From Numida meleagris (lineage: Eukaryota; Chordata; Aves; Galliformes; Numididae): a stretch of DNA of 64,000 nucleotides. The stretch is taken from contig NC_034412.1 of NCBI RefSeq assembly GCF_002078875.1, positions 16,160,238 to 16,224,237 on the forward strand. The letters run 5' to 3'. The translations under genes were made by a program, and so were the position numbers. This document shows, in pieces, positions 1 to 11,900 of this stretch (its first letter is position 1; each line of letters starts with the position of its first letter). The notes beneath the pieces were generated by a model. The model searched no databases. It had not been told where the DNA came from and saw only the letters and a program-made list of their open reading frames with translations.

Positions 1-1090
1 AAACTGATTTGATTCATCCTTTGATACATGCTGTATAGCTTACATTTTTGGTAAATGTTTATTTCTTCTTATTGAGAGAAAATCGGCTTGTATTAGAAAA
101 AAGTACAGCTTTCTGCTGTGAAGGCCTTCACCCTTGCAAATCAGGAAGGAAGCTAGCTGGTTGTTTGAAGGGAGTAAGTAAGCTCTGATAACACTCTGCA
201 TTCACTTTCAGACTTCTTGCTGTCTGGTTTTGGAAGAGAATGAGAGTCTCCTTCCTTGCAGTGTGTAAGGCAGAGCATGGGTTGCATGGAGAGAGCTGTT
301 TAGGATACTACCGTGCTGTGGTAAGGACAATCTGGGGTTGTGTGTTAAGCTGGAAGCTTAGTGTAGATGTGGGATGAATAGCTTTTTTTTTTTTCTTCTC
401 AAACCAAGCATTCTGAAACTCTTACACAAATTATACTGAAGTGTAATAACTCCTTTGCAGCCAGTACTCCTGAGCTTCAGCTTTTTTAGTTCTGATTAGT
501 GAATGTTTCCCAAATCAGCATGCAGCTCCCTCCCCTTTTTTGTGAATACTTCCACTTCTTGACAACCACTTATCTTACATTAAGGTTTTGACACTAGATA
601 ATATATTCTCTAATACATATTCTTAAACCTAAGGAATCTATTTTCTATAATTGATATACTTAAATATAGTGTCAGTTCAGATATAGCAAGACAATTATGG
701 CTGCTAAGTCATTAGTCATCTAAATATACTCTTAGTGTTAAACGAGTAATGCTTAGAAACCACTAAAGAGATGGTGTTTTGGTTTATAAACAACTCTCTT
801 GAATACACATTCTCTCATGAAACTGAACATACTTCAACTATGTCAGCTCAAGTGTGCAATTACTGAGAAAGCTTGATTTGAAGCTTTACTAATATTGCTT
901 GTATAACCTCTTTCATTGGGGGCAGGGAAGGGGAGCAAAGGATATTAGTATGTGCTCAGTCTTTACTAGTTGTATTTCTGTACTCTGCATAGTTAAGCGA
1001 TGCTAGATAAATCTGTCCCTTGCTCCTTCTTGTCTGTTTTTTAAAACTTTGATTACATGTACAATAAAATATTTCTTGATATTCACTTAG
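1..1090 (+). other. Possible 3' UTR end of an upstream gene (WDFY1 by synteny)
   Basis: AT-rich DNA with no convincing coding frame. It contains a canonical AATAAA at 1063-1068 in a setting typical of a vertebrate 3' end (ACATGTACAATAAAATATTT), followed by T-rich sequence with TTTCTTTCATTG near 1112. In mammals WDFY1 lies immediately upstream of AP1S3 in the same orientation, so this could be the tail of WDFY1. That is inference from synteny: no WD-repeat or FYVE codons are visible, and the stretch could equally be plain intergenic DNA with a chance signal. Confidence 0.3.
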
Positions 1091-2694
1091 TCTATTTGGA
1101 TGATCCATCTTTTCTTTCATTGTATGAATGAGCAACGCCCATTCTGCACTGTCTCCTTCTTCAGACAGCCCATGTCCAAATTCTAGGTTGGAAGTATGCC
1201 TTGTCAGATGTGCTGCATTGGAGCTGAATGAGCCGCAACACTAGGCCTATGATGAACCAGTGAGCCTAGAGACAAACAGCTGCTGAATGGTCCCAGCTAG
1301 GGATGTACAGCTGTACTCCCTATCTTGTGTCCTTGCCAGCTCATGCAGACCTTTTCTCTGATTCATCTAGTTCTTCAGATGTAAGAACCTTTGCATGCAA
1401 CACAGTGCTAGAGGATCAACCCCTTCCCTGAGATCCCTTGGACCTGCCTGTGGTGTTAGGATTTATGTTAGATGGTTTAAGTAGAGTGTACAACGTAATA
1501 GATACAGAGGACACCAACTGCAGCCACAGCATCTGGTTATGGTTGTTTCATGATACTTCTTCACAGAAGAAGGACGTGGACAAGCAAGGAAGCATCCTTA
1601 TGCCTCACAGTTGTTCACAGCCTCGAATATAGCACTGGTTGCTTCGTAACACTTAGAATGCCTGAATGTTGGCCTGTATGATGTAGCTTAATGCTCCCGA
1701 GAATATTTAAGAGCAATAGAAGGAATCGGAAAGTGTTTGACAAGCTCTTTCCACCTCTGAAAGGTTGTTGAATGGCTTATGCAGAATAGTACTGCAATTT
1801 TCTTTTTAACAAGATGTCTCATTTTGATCACCTTACTCCTTACCTTTCCTGAAGTAGAATACGCTATTCTCTAGCTGCAACAAAAACTTGACCAGAAACA
1901 TGCAAGTTGTTAATGATCTCTAGTCAGGAAGACTTGTTCATAGGTCTCTGTGGACCATCACATAATAGGTTTTAAATAATACATCTGAACTCTAGATTGA
2001 TTGAGTATTAAAATATCTGAGAACTGCAAATGAGTTCCTTGTAGTAAAAATGATAAAATACATGTGTTGGTTTTGTAAGTGAGAATGCATAGCTAAACAT
2101 TTTCCGTAGTCCTTAAGTGATTTGCATCAATATAAGCTTCAGATATGCTGTGTGGCAAGTCTAGCGATGAGATTTTTTGGTGTGGTGTTGACTTTACACT
2201 ATGGACAGATTGCATAATAAGCTAGTTTTGAGAAAGACACTGATTTTTTTTCTTTTAACTTCAGATTTATATCTGTGTACTACAATGAAATCTCTATAAG
2301 GCTTTTTTGTTTGAGTAGACTTGAAGTCCCAAGTTCTGAATGGCTTGGCTAGCAGTGAAATTCCACAGTCAAAGTCATTGAAAAATGTTGCACTTCTGTC
2401 AGCTTAGTTTACTTGAATATTATTATTGATAATCAACTAAACTTCTTTCAGTGGGTTGAAACTTGCTTTTCGAGGCTTTATCTGTTCCTTGTATGATGTA
2501 CCCAGAGCAACCCATCTCAGTGATCTCTTAAGTGACTGAAACCAAATGATCCTGCATTTTTTTCCCCTTTGGAGAAAATAAGACTGTAGTCTCTAGGCAG
2601 CTGTGTGGGCTATTAAACTGTCAATATGCAAAAGCTGATAGTTGAACAAATTCAGAGATGGTGTTAATGGTTTTATAATTTGCAATGGAAGAAA

Positions 2695-2746
2695 TTATTA
2701 ACATAATATCAGTAAAGTCATTATTAACAAAATATCAGTAAACTAA
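2695..2746. repeat. Tandem duplication, two ~26-base copies
   Basis: Two adjacent copies of a 26-base AT-rich unit (starting TTATTAACA, containing ATATCAGTAAA) lie at 2695-2720 and 2721-2746 and differ at a few bases. This is a simple local duplication with no sign of function. Confidence 0.7.
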
Positions 2747-2828
2747 ACCTATGTATTTTCATAATTTAAATATATTTTATCAAATAATAAATACATGAGG
2801 TCATTAGAACTTTTGCTTTTTGGCATGG

Positions 2829-2882
2829 AGTTTAGAACTTGATGATCCTTGAGGTCCCTTCCAACCCAAGCCTATTCTCTGG
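2829..2882 (+). mobile_element. CR1 LINE 3'-end fragment
   Basis: The segment reading AGAACTTGATGATCCTTGAG then GTCCCTTCCAACCCAAGCC and ATTCTCTGG closely matches the conserved 3' terminus of chicken CR1 non-LTR retrotransposons. That terminus normally ends in copies of an ATTCTATG-type octamer. Only the last ~55 bases are preserved, as is usual for 5'-truncated CR1 copies. Confidence 0.75.
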
Positions 2883-4244
2883 TTTTGCTTACATAGCAGG
2901 AGGCTTTTTTCCCTTCAGTGTGGTTCAGAGTTGCCGTAACTGATCTCCAGCATGCTTGTGTACTCAGGCTGCAGTACGTTTTCGTACTGGTTTTGCTCTA
3001 TAACTGCACCTGCACAGAGAAGACAGATTCGATTCTTTGATTTACTCTTTATGTGATTGTACTAACTTGGGTAGGATTGTCTGGTTGTCTGCAGATTTTA
3101 TATGTTCATCTTTGAGTTGCTGACTGTCACACATATAGTATGGGTTACCATACATCTAGCCAAATAACTGAATTATTTAGTCCTGTTAATTTTGCTTAGA
3201 GAGGTCCCGGTATGCTAAGAATCATATTTTGTGTAAGACATCCAGAGGCTTAGGATCTCTTAGCGCTTATCCAGTCCAAAACCAGTTGAATTCATGTGGA
3301 AATACAGGTTAATTCTAGAATTTTTCATCTGTGTTTTTAATGCAGTCTTTCCCTTCTTCCTCTGAAATGCTTTATGCTATGCAGTTTTTCAGGAAGCTGA
3401 GTGAATGTTTTGGAGGGGCGCTCTTTCCTCTCCTTTACCTTGCTTATAGGGAAAGATACAGAATAGGGTTAAAATCGCTCTTAACTTTACTCTCATGACT
3501 GCTTTTCAAGTAAAAATGACTCCATGATCCTCACACATCTGTACTGATCTTTCTTTTCTGAAGCTTGTTTTCTTTATGCTTTTGTCTAGTCTTAAGATCT
3601 GTGTGTATGTTTCTGTCAAAAGTCTTTAAAATATTCATGAACTGAAGTGCATCTTCTGATCAGGAGTGGGCACTGTTTGCCAGTGTTCCTTGACATAGTT
3701 GCTGATAAGCTATACCTATTTTTCTATTCTAGTCACTGTCTTTTGTCTTTTCTCTGTTCTTATTACATTTCTCCTTCTTTCTCTCTTAGTTTGTGGCTCC
3801 TTCTTCAGGTTTCTTCTGCAGCAGCAAGTCTCTGTTGGATTTTGGCTCCTTGAGATGGATGACATGAGCTCTTGAAGCATGACCTAACTGCTTGCCTGAG
3901 CCTTCTCATCCGTAAGAGTGAACTGGTCTTGCAGTGGCTGAATTAAGGCAGCAGATGTGGAAGGTGAGTGTCTTTAGGAATTGACCTGTTACCTCATCCT
4001 GACAAGACTCCATCTCATTCAGCACTCACAGCAATGTAGCCATCCATCATTGCTCTTCTGTTTGCTACATCCCTTGCAGGTTGGAAAAACATATTGTAAA
4101 AAACATTACCTCTCATACCTCTGACTGTGTGGTGTCTGTCCCAGCTAACTGGTGGACACTGTACTTTTCAGTGTTGGTGATCAATAGGGAAGAATTGAGA
4201 TCCATAGGATGATCCATAGTACTTGCTGGGTTTGGAAAACGTCA

Positions 4245-4307
4245 GGATGTTTTCTGTAAGGGTAGAGAAATGAATGTTGGGGTGTTTTCTGTAAGGGTAG
4301 GAGAAAT
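4245..4307. repeat. Short imperfect direct repeat
   Basis: The motif GTTTTCTGTAAGGGTAG followed by AGAAAT occurs twice, at about 4248-4271 and 4283-4307, with short unique sequence between. It is a local duplication of about 36 bases and does not interrupt a gene. Confidence 0.6.
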
Positions 4308-7300
4308 ATTGCACATCTGATTGGTATTTGTGGGATGTTCAGTTTAAAACTTGATCTCTTAGGCATAATCTAAAATAAGGAAACATGGCTGTAAATTGTG
4401 TTCATTGTGGCCCTTTTGTGGAGAGGAAATGCTGGGGAAATAAACATGCTTATAGGCAGTGAGGGACGTTTTAATCCTACTGCTGCTCCAGAACAGAGGT
4501 TCTCTTGTTTTGCTGCGTGCACGTATCAGCTGAGCACTGCTGTTGCAGAGCATGGCGTGGGTAAACTGACATTTTACAGTTGGAATGGAAAGAGGGAAAA
4601 CATGAAAGAAACTGAAGGGGGTTGGAACAGCAGAAATTCAAAGGGCAGCACGGTTAGAGCATGCAAAGGCACTCTAGCCTTCCACTTAAGGGAATGTAAG
4701 GAAGAAGACTCTGTATCCAGTAGCTGATAACTCAACTGAATGCAACAGGGCTACAATAACACTTTTTCTTCATAGAAATAGAGTTCTGGATAGAGCTTTA
4801 TTAATGTCTAACTACCTCATGGCTTGCTCTCAGTTTTATACATCTGGGAAATGGACTAAAATAATACTTCGTACTGTTTAAGTCCTTGTGTACCCCTGTC
4901 ACTTCACTACAGGCTATAACAATTTGAGACTGCTATTTTTAACACTTCACTATTACCTTAAACTACTTAAATGTTGGAACTGCATACTGAACATGCTATT
5001 TCTGTTGATAAGGTGCCAAAATCTATGACACAGATAAATAATTCTATATGTTCTTTTGGGATATTAATGCTTTTTCTGCCGCTAAATTGTGGAAAATGCA
5101 GATCTTGTGAGCAAATGTGGAAAAGGGAACATATGGAAAGCAGGGGAGAATTGTCTGGAAAAGTACAAACCCCTGCTTATAAACACAAGAAAGTGTTAAA
5201 TTGCTTCTTTATTGATCCAAAGTGCAATTAAAAGCTGCCTCCTGCAGCTGAATTTAGATTGGGCTCTTAAATTGTTTCTTTCCTCTATGGATCTAGTATC
5301 AAGTGGAAAAAAACCTTCACAGCGGGACTCCTGGAAATTCACCAAGGAGTGTTCATCAGCCTGAACCTCTTGGTTCACAAAGCGCTGCTTACCTGAAGAA
5401 GTTTGTGGCTCTGTTTGCCTGCCAGAAGCTCAGTTTAGGTGCTGAAGAAATGAGGCTGTGGAGTGCAGTGGCTAGAATCAGTGTAAATGGTTAGTGTTCT
5501 GCGTCACTGGTTGTGGTACTCGATGTCAGCAAAGAGGCTTCTCCCTGCGTGAAAGGGTGTTTTGTTTCTGACTTGTTCCGAATGAACTTTTGCAGGATTT
5601 TAGAAAGAAATTAGAATGTTGTATATTGTGCCCTTCCTAATACAAAGTATGCTGTAGGTCGAGGACTTCATCAGTCCAGAACATCCGACTTTTTTAGCAG
5701 TTACTTACTTTCAAATAGATAACATTGAAACTCACCAAAACTTACACCTAGGAGCTAGGAAATGCCTCATCAGCAGTTCTACGCGCACAAGACTCTCTGA
5801 AGCCACTGTAACTTGATCTGAAGATTTTCTGTTTCTGAATGTGATAGGCTGCTGGAAGAGTGGAATGTAGGCTAGGAGAATGCAACACCCAGCGGCAGTC
5901 AAAAAAACATCACTGTTTGCCTTCCTTAAAAGCCTCGTCAAAGGGCCTTAAGAAAGGAATATGAGCATTTTTTCTCCAGGCAGAGACAGAAGCTGAAAGA
6001 GAAAAGACTCAAGAGTCTTTTGCAGCCGATTTTGAGTTAGAGGAATACATTTGCATTTCTTTGCACGCTTTTGTGTTCAAATTAACTGGGCCTAAGGGAA
6101 GAACCCTGAGGAGTCTGCGGTATGGCATTTTTCTGGCTTAAGGTCACCCCCACCAGTGCAGCTGGCACAGCCCTGTGCCTCACCTGCTACCCCCACTCCC
6201 ACTGCTGTGCAGCACTGATAATCATCAGTAGCTGCTACTCGGGAAGTTTGAGCTTTCTTATCAAAACACTACACAGGCACACTGTGCTAGTGGTGGGAAG
6301 GCAAGAGGGAGGGGGAGAATTCCAACCCTCTCTTCCAGTTAGTCATTGAGTACAACCTGGTTTTCTGCTCTGGAAAACATCTAATTTAGGCATGATCCTA
6401 TGTATGCAGCCTTCTTACATTAGGGTAGCAAAATTTATCTCTTTGCTGACTTGCAAGATTGGCCTTAACATGTTGAAACTGGTCACTACCATTAACATGT
6501 ACTGTACGCATAATGTGTTGATACAGTTTTTTTTCTGATGTCCTTGCAAAGCCACAAAAGCAGCGGGTTAGATTTCTTGAGTTCATAGGCCTGTTTAGGC
6601 TAGGTCTTTGCATAGGAAAGTAAGATTATTGGCAAAAGACTAAATAAAAAAAAAAAAGAAATTACTGGCCATCACTGAAGCAAACAACATAACTAGGTGA
6701 GTTGTAGGCTGCAGAAGATAGGTTTTTTTAATTTTTTTTTTTTTGTCAGGGAGATGGAAAATGAGCAGGGAAGAAATGTTCAACACTTAATTTCTAATTC
6801 TTTTTGGAGATGAAAGTATTGATACTTGCAGCTCCCATACAACTGCACTGTGGCATCTACATTCTTGCATGTTAGGCAAAGCCAGTGCCAAGTGCACATA
6901 CCTGGCATAGCAGCTGGCTTTTGGAGATCTAGGAGTTCCACAGTGGTGCCTATAGACATTCTCGATCAGCAACAGTGAGGAACATCTGGCTTCTGACTGC
7001 AGAGCTCTCTATTGTTCTGCACAGGCCACAGAAGGGAGGGCTGGTGGCTAAATGGGACAGAGGCATGATTCTGTGGTTGTGGTGAAACTAAACATTGACC
7101 TCCTGGGGAAGGCAGTATGCCTGCCTGTCAGCATGGCAGTTTTTGTAGCCTGTTGACTCATCCCAGCTACCTTCAGAGACTCTATGAATGGGTTTTGGTC
7201 TACTTTGTCAGATGCTGATAGCAACAAGTGTCTGTTTGGCAGGTTCACTGATGGCAAGAGCGTGCCCCAGCAAAACCAGTGTGGCTGGTGCTGTGTGGTG

Positions 7301-8785
7301 GCATAGTGTGTGCTGCACCACAGCTGTGCTGTGACTGGAGTGTGTTTATAGTGCTATGTTATAGGCCCAGGGTGTGTTCTCAGGAAGTGACAAAGGCCAG
7401 AGGCAAGCAAATGAAGCATTGGTGAGGTCTGCAGAGACCTGGGACTCACGCTTGTTGTGTTGTGCACTCTAGAGACAAAACCAGAGCACCTGTCAGCCAG
7501 CAGCAACCAAGGGCAGTGCTTACCGTGCTGCAGGATTAGAGTATGGAGGAACAAGAACAGAACAAACAAAAATTGAGGTTTTAATGAGTGTTTCCAGATC
7601 AGATCACAGCTTACAGAGGGCAGGGGTCATGCATGCTGAGGGAAATGTGGAAATTGCCTCCACAATTCTACATGAGTGTAAGGACCACATCCTCGTACCA
7701 ATGTGTGCTCCCTACAGTTAAGAGGATACAGTCAAATGAGTGATTTAGGCATAAGTTGACACACAGATGCATGCCTAGAAACTTGTCTCAGTGATAATGT
7801 TTTCTCTCTGTAAAATCTCTTTTTTATGTTGCTGTTGTTTTTTGGCATCCCCTCCTAGCTCAACCTCTCGGTTATAAGGCTTAGTTCTTCCCACATTTCC
7901 CTTTTAACAGCATAAGTTCTTCCATTTTTGCAGGGAGAAAACTGGGAACGTTTCTGACACGTAGGACCAGCTTCCCTTCTGCCTCTACTCTTGCAAACAA
8001 AAATTTCTAACCATGAATGGACTTCACCCCACTGCCGTCTTCACTGTGCAGACACAATTGCTTTTGTCTGAGGGATGTTTCCCCTTTGCTGAAGCCAGAG
8101 GCTTGGAAAGGGATTCCCAATGGCAGCCATTGGAGTCCTTCAGATTTCCCTTTTTTGCCGATGACTCAATGGGTCCAGCACTGCGTGCAGGAGAGGGCAG
8201 GGCTCTCCCTATAGCACTGAGAACCGTATCCTGAAGCCAGAGCTATGTGTGTGGCTAGATGCACATGGTGTACAGGGAAACATCTCTTCTGACTACAAAT
8301 GTGAGAGTTCAACACCTTAACTCTTTCCATTTGATGTTTTTGTGGTAGCTTGCACGTGGATCAGGCTCTGAGTAAGAGCTTGAGCAGCCTCAGGCCTAGA
8401 CTTAGAACCTTCAACTGAAATGCTGAGTCTGTGGAAGTTGCGTATTCTTTTGGCATCGGCTACTTATCAGCAAATCCCTGCCAGAGGTTACAGGGATTTG
8501 CTGCTCAGCTGGCAGAGCTGTTCGCATCCTCCTCTCTCACCAAGCTCAGGCTCGAAGCACAAGTTAGGAAAGCCCAGCCACGTAAGGTATTTAAACAGGA
8601 GCTAGGAACGCTCAGGTCCCTGTCTCCCAGCGCTGGGGGCCGGGGCTCGACAGCTGCCTTCTGCGGGCCGCACCCCGACCCAGCCCGGTCCAAGTGGGCG
8701 GCACCGTCCCCTCCCGGTGCTCCCCGCCGAGCTCGGCGCCCGGGGCGGCGGCAGGTGCGGGAGGAGGCGCCGGGGAGTTTCCTTT

Positions 8786-8801
8786 CGGGGCATTGTGGGA
8801 A
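8786..8801 (-). promoter_or_regulatory. ZNF143/STAF-type binding motif
   Basis: Read on the minus strand, this stretch is TTCCCACAATGCCCCG. It matches the ZNF143 consensus YWCCCAYAATGCAYYG at 15 of 16 positions. ZNF143 sites typically sit close to the start sites of CpG-island promoters, which is the position seen here. Binding itself is inferred. Confidence 0.6.
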
Positions 8802-8912
8802 GGCGCGATGCGGCCGGGGCCTCACCTGGCGCGCCGCGGGCAGGCAGGGCGGGAGGCAGCCGGCAGCCAGCCGGGCCGGGCCGGGCCGGCTCCAGCCCGC
8901 GGCCGTGGCACC

Positions 8913-8915
8913 ATG
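8913..8915 (+). CDS. AP1S3: AP1S3 exon 1 coding part (initiator Met only)
   Basis: The sequence GGCACCATG is followed at once by the splice donor GTAAGT at 8916, so exon 1 supplies only the start codon and the intron is phase 0. This is the family arrangement for AP1S genes. The strong Kozak match seen in genomic DNA (G at +4) is partly misleading, because that G is intronic; in the spliced mRNA the next base is A. An in-frame ATG lies upstream at 8808. Confidence 0.9.
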
Positions 8916-11900
8916 GTAAGTAAGCCGAGCTCCGCGGGGCCTGCCCTTCCCCGCCCCACTGCTGCGGCGCTCTGCCCCTCGACGGGCGGCCCCGCGCTTG
9001 CCGGGTGCCGCGGCTTATCGGCCTGCCCCGGCCCGGCCCCGCGGACCTCGGTCGGGGCTGTCGGTTTCCCGGAGCCTGGAGCACGCGGGAGTGTTTGCAC
9101 GGCGCCTGGGGACGCTCGGGGAGGTCGGCAGTCCGGCTGTGCTGTCCCGGCGTGATGGGGAGCGGGCAGGGAGCGGAGCGCTGCGCAGATCTCGGTCCCG
9201 AGCAAAAAAACTTGGGGTTGTGAGGAAGTGCCAGAATGAATGGCCCGAGGTGCCTTTAAGCGGAGGTAACGCGCGTTTGTTAGCAGGTAGGTGGAGGGCT
9301 GTCCCAGCTCTTCCGAGAAGCGGGAGTGCAGTTTCCTAGAGAGCCTGGGCAAGGTCTGCACCTGTTCTGGGAAGCATTTCTCCTTTTGTTTCCTCCCTTC
9401 TGGCCCGCGGGGTGAGCCTGGGTCACGCTGACGGCCTTTCGTAGCCGACCAGGAAAATAGGGCTGCTCCGGAGATAGTTGATTAAGTCTTCCTGTAACCC
9501 GAGGAGCTGAGGCTCGAGTCAGCTCGGTGCCTACAGGAGTATCGGGTTTGGTTTCACGTGGGTTCTTTTGGCGGAGCCTGAGCAGCGGCTTCCCGGGGCG
9601 GCACGTGGGGAAAGGCCCTTTCCCCGCCGCCATAGGTCGCGCTGCGGGGCGGGGGCTCGCTCGGGGCCGCTTGGCTGCATCCCCCGTAGGAGCTCATTGA
9701 GCGATGGTGCTGCCGTGCGCCAAGCGTGGCTGAAGTTGTTTCGTCAGGTTCAGAAACAACCACGGTGCTGGTGTGCGCAGTTAGATGAGCCCTGGTTTGG
9801 TGGGCTGTGAGCTAAACGATAGCCGCTCAGGTAGGGGGCAGTTCACAGCAAAGCAACGAGGTGTAACGTGTCTGTTCAACAGGGAACGTGTGGGCCTGGT
9901 TCTGCTCCTTGCTGTGTGCTGGCAGCCACTACATGTGCAGTGCGGATCTGCAGCCGGGTGAGGTGGTGATGGCTGCTCGGGGTGGGCTGGATGGGACGGC
10001 AGCCTTTGGGTTATGGGCATCCTGCCAGGGTAGCCCCTTGGGCTGAAAATTCAGGCTGTTCATGGAGGGTCTGGTGGGTGGTTGCTAGGGTCTGGAGAGA
10101 GGTTGCACGGTTATTCTCCTTTGTTAAACACGATGACCAACATCCCTGGAATAATGGCTGGATTTTCCCCAAGGAGGACTGTGGGCTTTCGAGCAGTAGG
10201 ATGGTCAGCGATGCCTCGTAATTGAGAAACCATCTCGCTGTGATGATCTGGCCTGGGGCAGGTTCTGCGGGCATTACCGGAGCTCCTGTCTTGCACAGTT
10301 TGCCTGTTGTGTGCGTCTGTGCTATCATTGACAGCAGTGCAGCTGCACTGAGTCACAGTGCTTTCATCGGCGGCTCAATTTTGACACTTGGCTCTATCCT
10401 CAGTGGTGGAGCTGAGTTGTTTCTGTCCAGTGGTTTTGTCAGAATGCACCTCCTCGTATGTTTGTCTAATTTTGCGTATTTGGAAAGATGTACCTGTCGT
10501 TCAGATTTGCATGTAAAATCTGTGCGGTAATGAATTTACAGATGGCAATGCAGTCTCCACACCTCAAGTCCCAGTATATATGTATATATATATGCAGCCT
10601 TTCCGGTTACCTCCTGACACAGCTCTCCATATCCATTTCCCTGGTGTAATGCTTATGTAAATAACTGGAGTTCATATTGTGCCCTTGAAGGTCAGTAAAT
10701 ATGGGAGGTGATTTCGGGGAAGCGGATCTCAGGCCTCTCCCCGGTGCATGCACTAAACAAATGCTAGTTCTCAGAGCACTCAGGATGGTCCCAAGGGAAT
10801 GGTGCTCACAATGGTGCTACTTATTAGCAGGACTGTCTGCCGTATTGATGATTATAATTTCATAAAGCGAGTGTGTATTCTTTGTTTTTCCTTCTCTGAG
10901 CTCCCAGTGTGAACACTTGCTGGCATTGTTAGACCAAGCAGTGCTGTCAGCCCTACCCTGTTCTCCTGTTGTAGACCCAGTGCTGATGAAAGGGTGCTTT
11001 TGTCAGAGTACTTGTGCTTAAAATTCCTCTGCCTTTTTCTCCAGGAAGGGTTGTTGCTGGGTTGCTCATCAAGAATAGAGTTACTGGGTTATAGGCTAAG
11101 AATAAGTCTTATGCAGGCTCACAACTGAAGAACTTTCAGCAGGTCGTTTAAAAGCTCTGCTTACATCAGTTCCTTCTGTTTAGTATGAGGGATTGTGCTT
11201 GTCTCCAGTGTTAAACACTTGGAGATTGGAATGGAAGGTACTCCTGCAAATGGTACCATGTCTCAGTAGGAGGGTTGTTGCCGTTGTCCACTCTGCTGCA
11301 AATTTTCAGGCTGGTTTCATGGAAGCTCTACTTAGACAAGCTTACATCACATCCTGCTGAGAATGGCTGCGTTACTGCCCAGTTGCTACCTTGTGACATG
11401 CAGAACCTAAAGGCTTTTTAGAAAAAAGACTGAATTCTGCTCTCTGATGAGTAAGGGTGCAGCAGAGAAGCATGGCGTGAAGGGTTGCTGTCTCAACAGA
11501 TCAGAAAGTGAAAGCCGGGATTGGAGAGAGAAAATGATTTCTTTCCCCAGGGACATGTGTTGCTGCAATCTTTCATGCCCATAAGTGTTGCAACACCACG
11601 GTCTCACAGCCACCTCGCCATTATCAGTATTATCATGTTTTCTGTTTGCACAGCTCAGAGTGCAGAACTGGTGCCTGCGGAGTAAAAGGTCCTGCTTCCC
11701 TCCTGCCTCTGCTGCTCATCAGTACGGTGCGAAGCATCAGTACTGATCTGAAGTGCTGGAGAAAGATCAAAAGAAGCCCATGGCGAACAGGAGGCTCTGA
11801 AGGCATACTTGGTGTGCTTGGGAAGGAGTTGGCAAGCGGTGTTTCCACCTAGCAAGGCTTATGATACTCATCACAGATCTAGAAGCGTGGCTGGAAATGT

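Larger units (their letters stand above)
1091..8590. other. Intergenic DNA upstream of AP1S3
   Basis: No exon with a recognisable protein is seen on either strand; the open frames here are all under about 110 codons and have no family signature. Contents I can name are a CR1 3' scrap at 2829-2882, a 26-base tandem duplication at 2695-2746, a short imperfect duplication at 4245-4307, and poly(A) and poly(T) runs near 6645 and 6730. CpG content is low until the island starting near 8590. Confidence 0.6.
8590..9300 (+). promoter_or_regulatory. AP1S3: CpG-island promoter of AP1S3
   Basis: A sharp rise in G+C and CpG density starts near 8590 and surrounds the first exon. No TATA box is visible, as expected for a housekeeping-type CpG-island promoter with dispersed starts. 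A strong match to the ZNF143/STAF element lies at 8786-8801, about 115 bases before the ATG. GC-rich direct repeats (CCGGG units) fill 8870-8890. The exact transcription start cannot be set from sequence alone; somewhere between about 8700 and 8890 is likely. Confidence 0.8.

Noticed and set aside
8431..9361. Several overlapping open frames of 100-180 codons on both strands
   Set aside because: They lie in the GC-rich AP1S3 CpG island, where stop codons are rare. They overlap each other on both strands and show only P, R, G, A-rich composition.
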